From contig SUZQ01000017.1 in NCBI GenBank assembly GCA_015059875.1, positions 1 to 32,309 of the forward strand: a stretch of DNA of 32,309 bases, given 5' to 3'. Shown one piece after another: positions 32,284-32,309 of the stretch (position 1 is its first letter; each line of letters starts with the position of its first letter). A program made the translations under genes and the position numbers. The stretch is from Rikenellaceae bacterium. Its GTDB lineage: Bacteria > Bacteroidota > Bacteroidia > Bacteroidales > Rikenellaceae. The notes below the pieces were generated by a model, which was not told where the DNA came from, did not search any database, and saw only the letters and a program-made list of their open reading frames with translations.

Positions 32284-32309
32284 CTACTTGTATTTGAGCT
32301 TAAAATACT
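32284..32309 (-). CDS. Possible C-terminal end of a minus-strand gene running off the window
   Basis: On the minus strand the frame reads YFKLKYK then TAG at 32284-32286, directly followed by a hairpin. Only seven codons are visible, so no function can be given; the evidence is position before a terminator and absence of stops. Confidence 0.25.

Noticed and set aside
1..32309. CRISPR arrays, insertion sequences, rRNA genes
   Set aside because: No regularly spaced repeats with unique spacers, no transposase-like protein and no rRNA-like segments were seen on either strand.

Overview
The window looks like a chromosomal segment from a member of the Bacteroidales (phylum Bacteroidota). Three things support this. 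Many genes are preceded by the Bacteroidota -7 promoter box TAnnTTTG, including copies before the HU gene and the tRNA-Lys gene. There is a TonB-type outer-membrane receptor with a carboxypeptidase-regulatory-like domain. Gene neighbourhoods such as coaX / outer-membrane protein / TPR protein / lptC / CBS protein / PpiD-like chaperone are typical of the group. I cannot name genus or species from sequence alone.

Layout. (1) 1-1111: the 3' end of an S24/LexA-like repressor gene, a strong bidirectional hairpin, then about 600 bp without a convincing gene that carries five 12-bp GTCCCC repeats. (2) 1112-3403 (-): TonB-dependent receptor-like outer-membrane protein. (3) 3404-4238: a gene-sparse stretch with a candidate small RNA, then a promoter overlapped by a perfect 9-bp-arm palindrome and three tiny membrane-protein ORFs (40, 27 and 61 codons) spaced 3 nt apart and closed by a 20-bp-arm terminator. 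(4) 4258-9690 (-): an NCS2 nucleobase permease preceded by five tandem exported glycerophosphodiester phosphodiesterase (GDPD) paralogues, one of which has lost both catalytic histidines. (5) 9811-15968 (+): an SRPBCC-fold protein, HU, a 29-residue very basic ribosomal-protein-like peptide, a highly structured intergenic element, RNase G and Mfd. (6) 16019-23987 (+): pantothenate kinase (coaX) overlapping an envelope set of outer-membrane protein, TPR protein, LptC with an unusually long tail, CBS/HlyC-CorC protein and PpiD-like periplasmic chaperone. (7) 24253-28923 (+): TrkA, deoxynucleoside kinase, rRNA m5C methyltransferase, MerR-type regulator and Nif3-like protein. (8) 28998-32309: C4 zinc-ribbon coiled-coil protein, RmuC, rubrerythrin (-), tRNA-Lys(CUU), and a pair of 24/25-bp direct repeats near the right edge.

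How the parts work together. Most of the right two thirds is ordinary core housekeeping: RNA processing, transcription-coupled repair, CoA synthesis, LPS export, periplasmic folding, potassium uptake, nucleotide salvage. The accessory material is in the first 10 kb. The GDPD array suggests heavy use of periplasmic glycerophosphodiesters, with one copy turned into a probable pseudoenzyme. The three-ORF membrane micro-operon with its dyad operator is the best candidate for something undescribed. No CRISPR array, transposase or integrase was seen.
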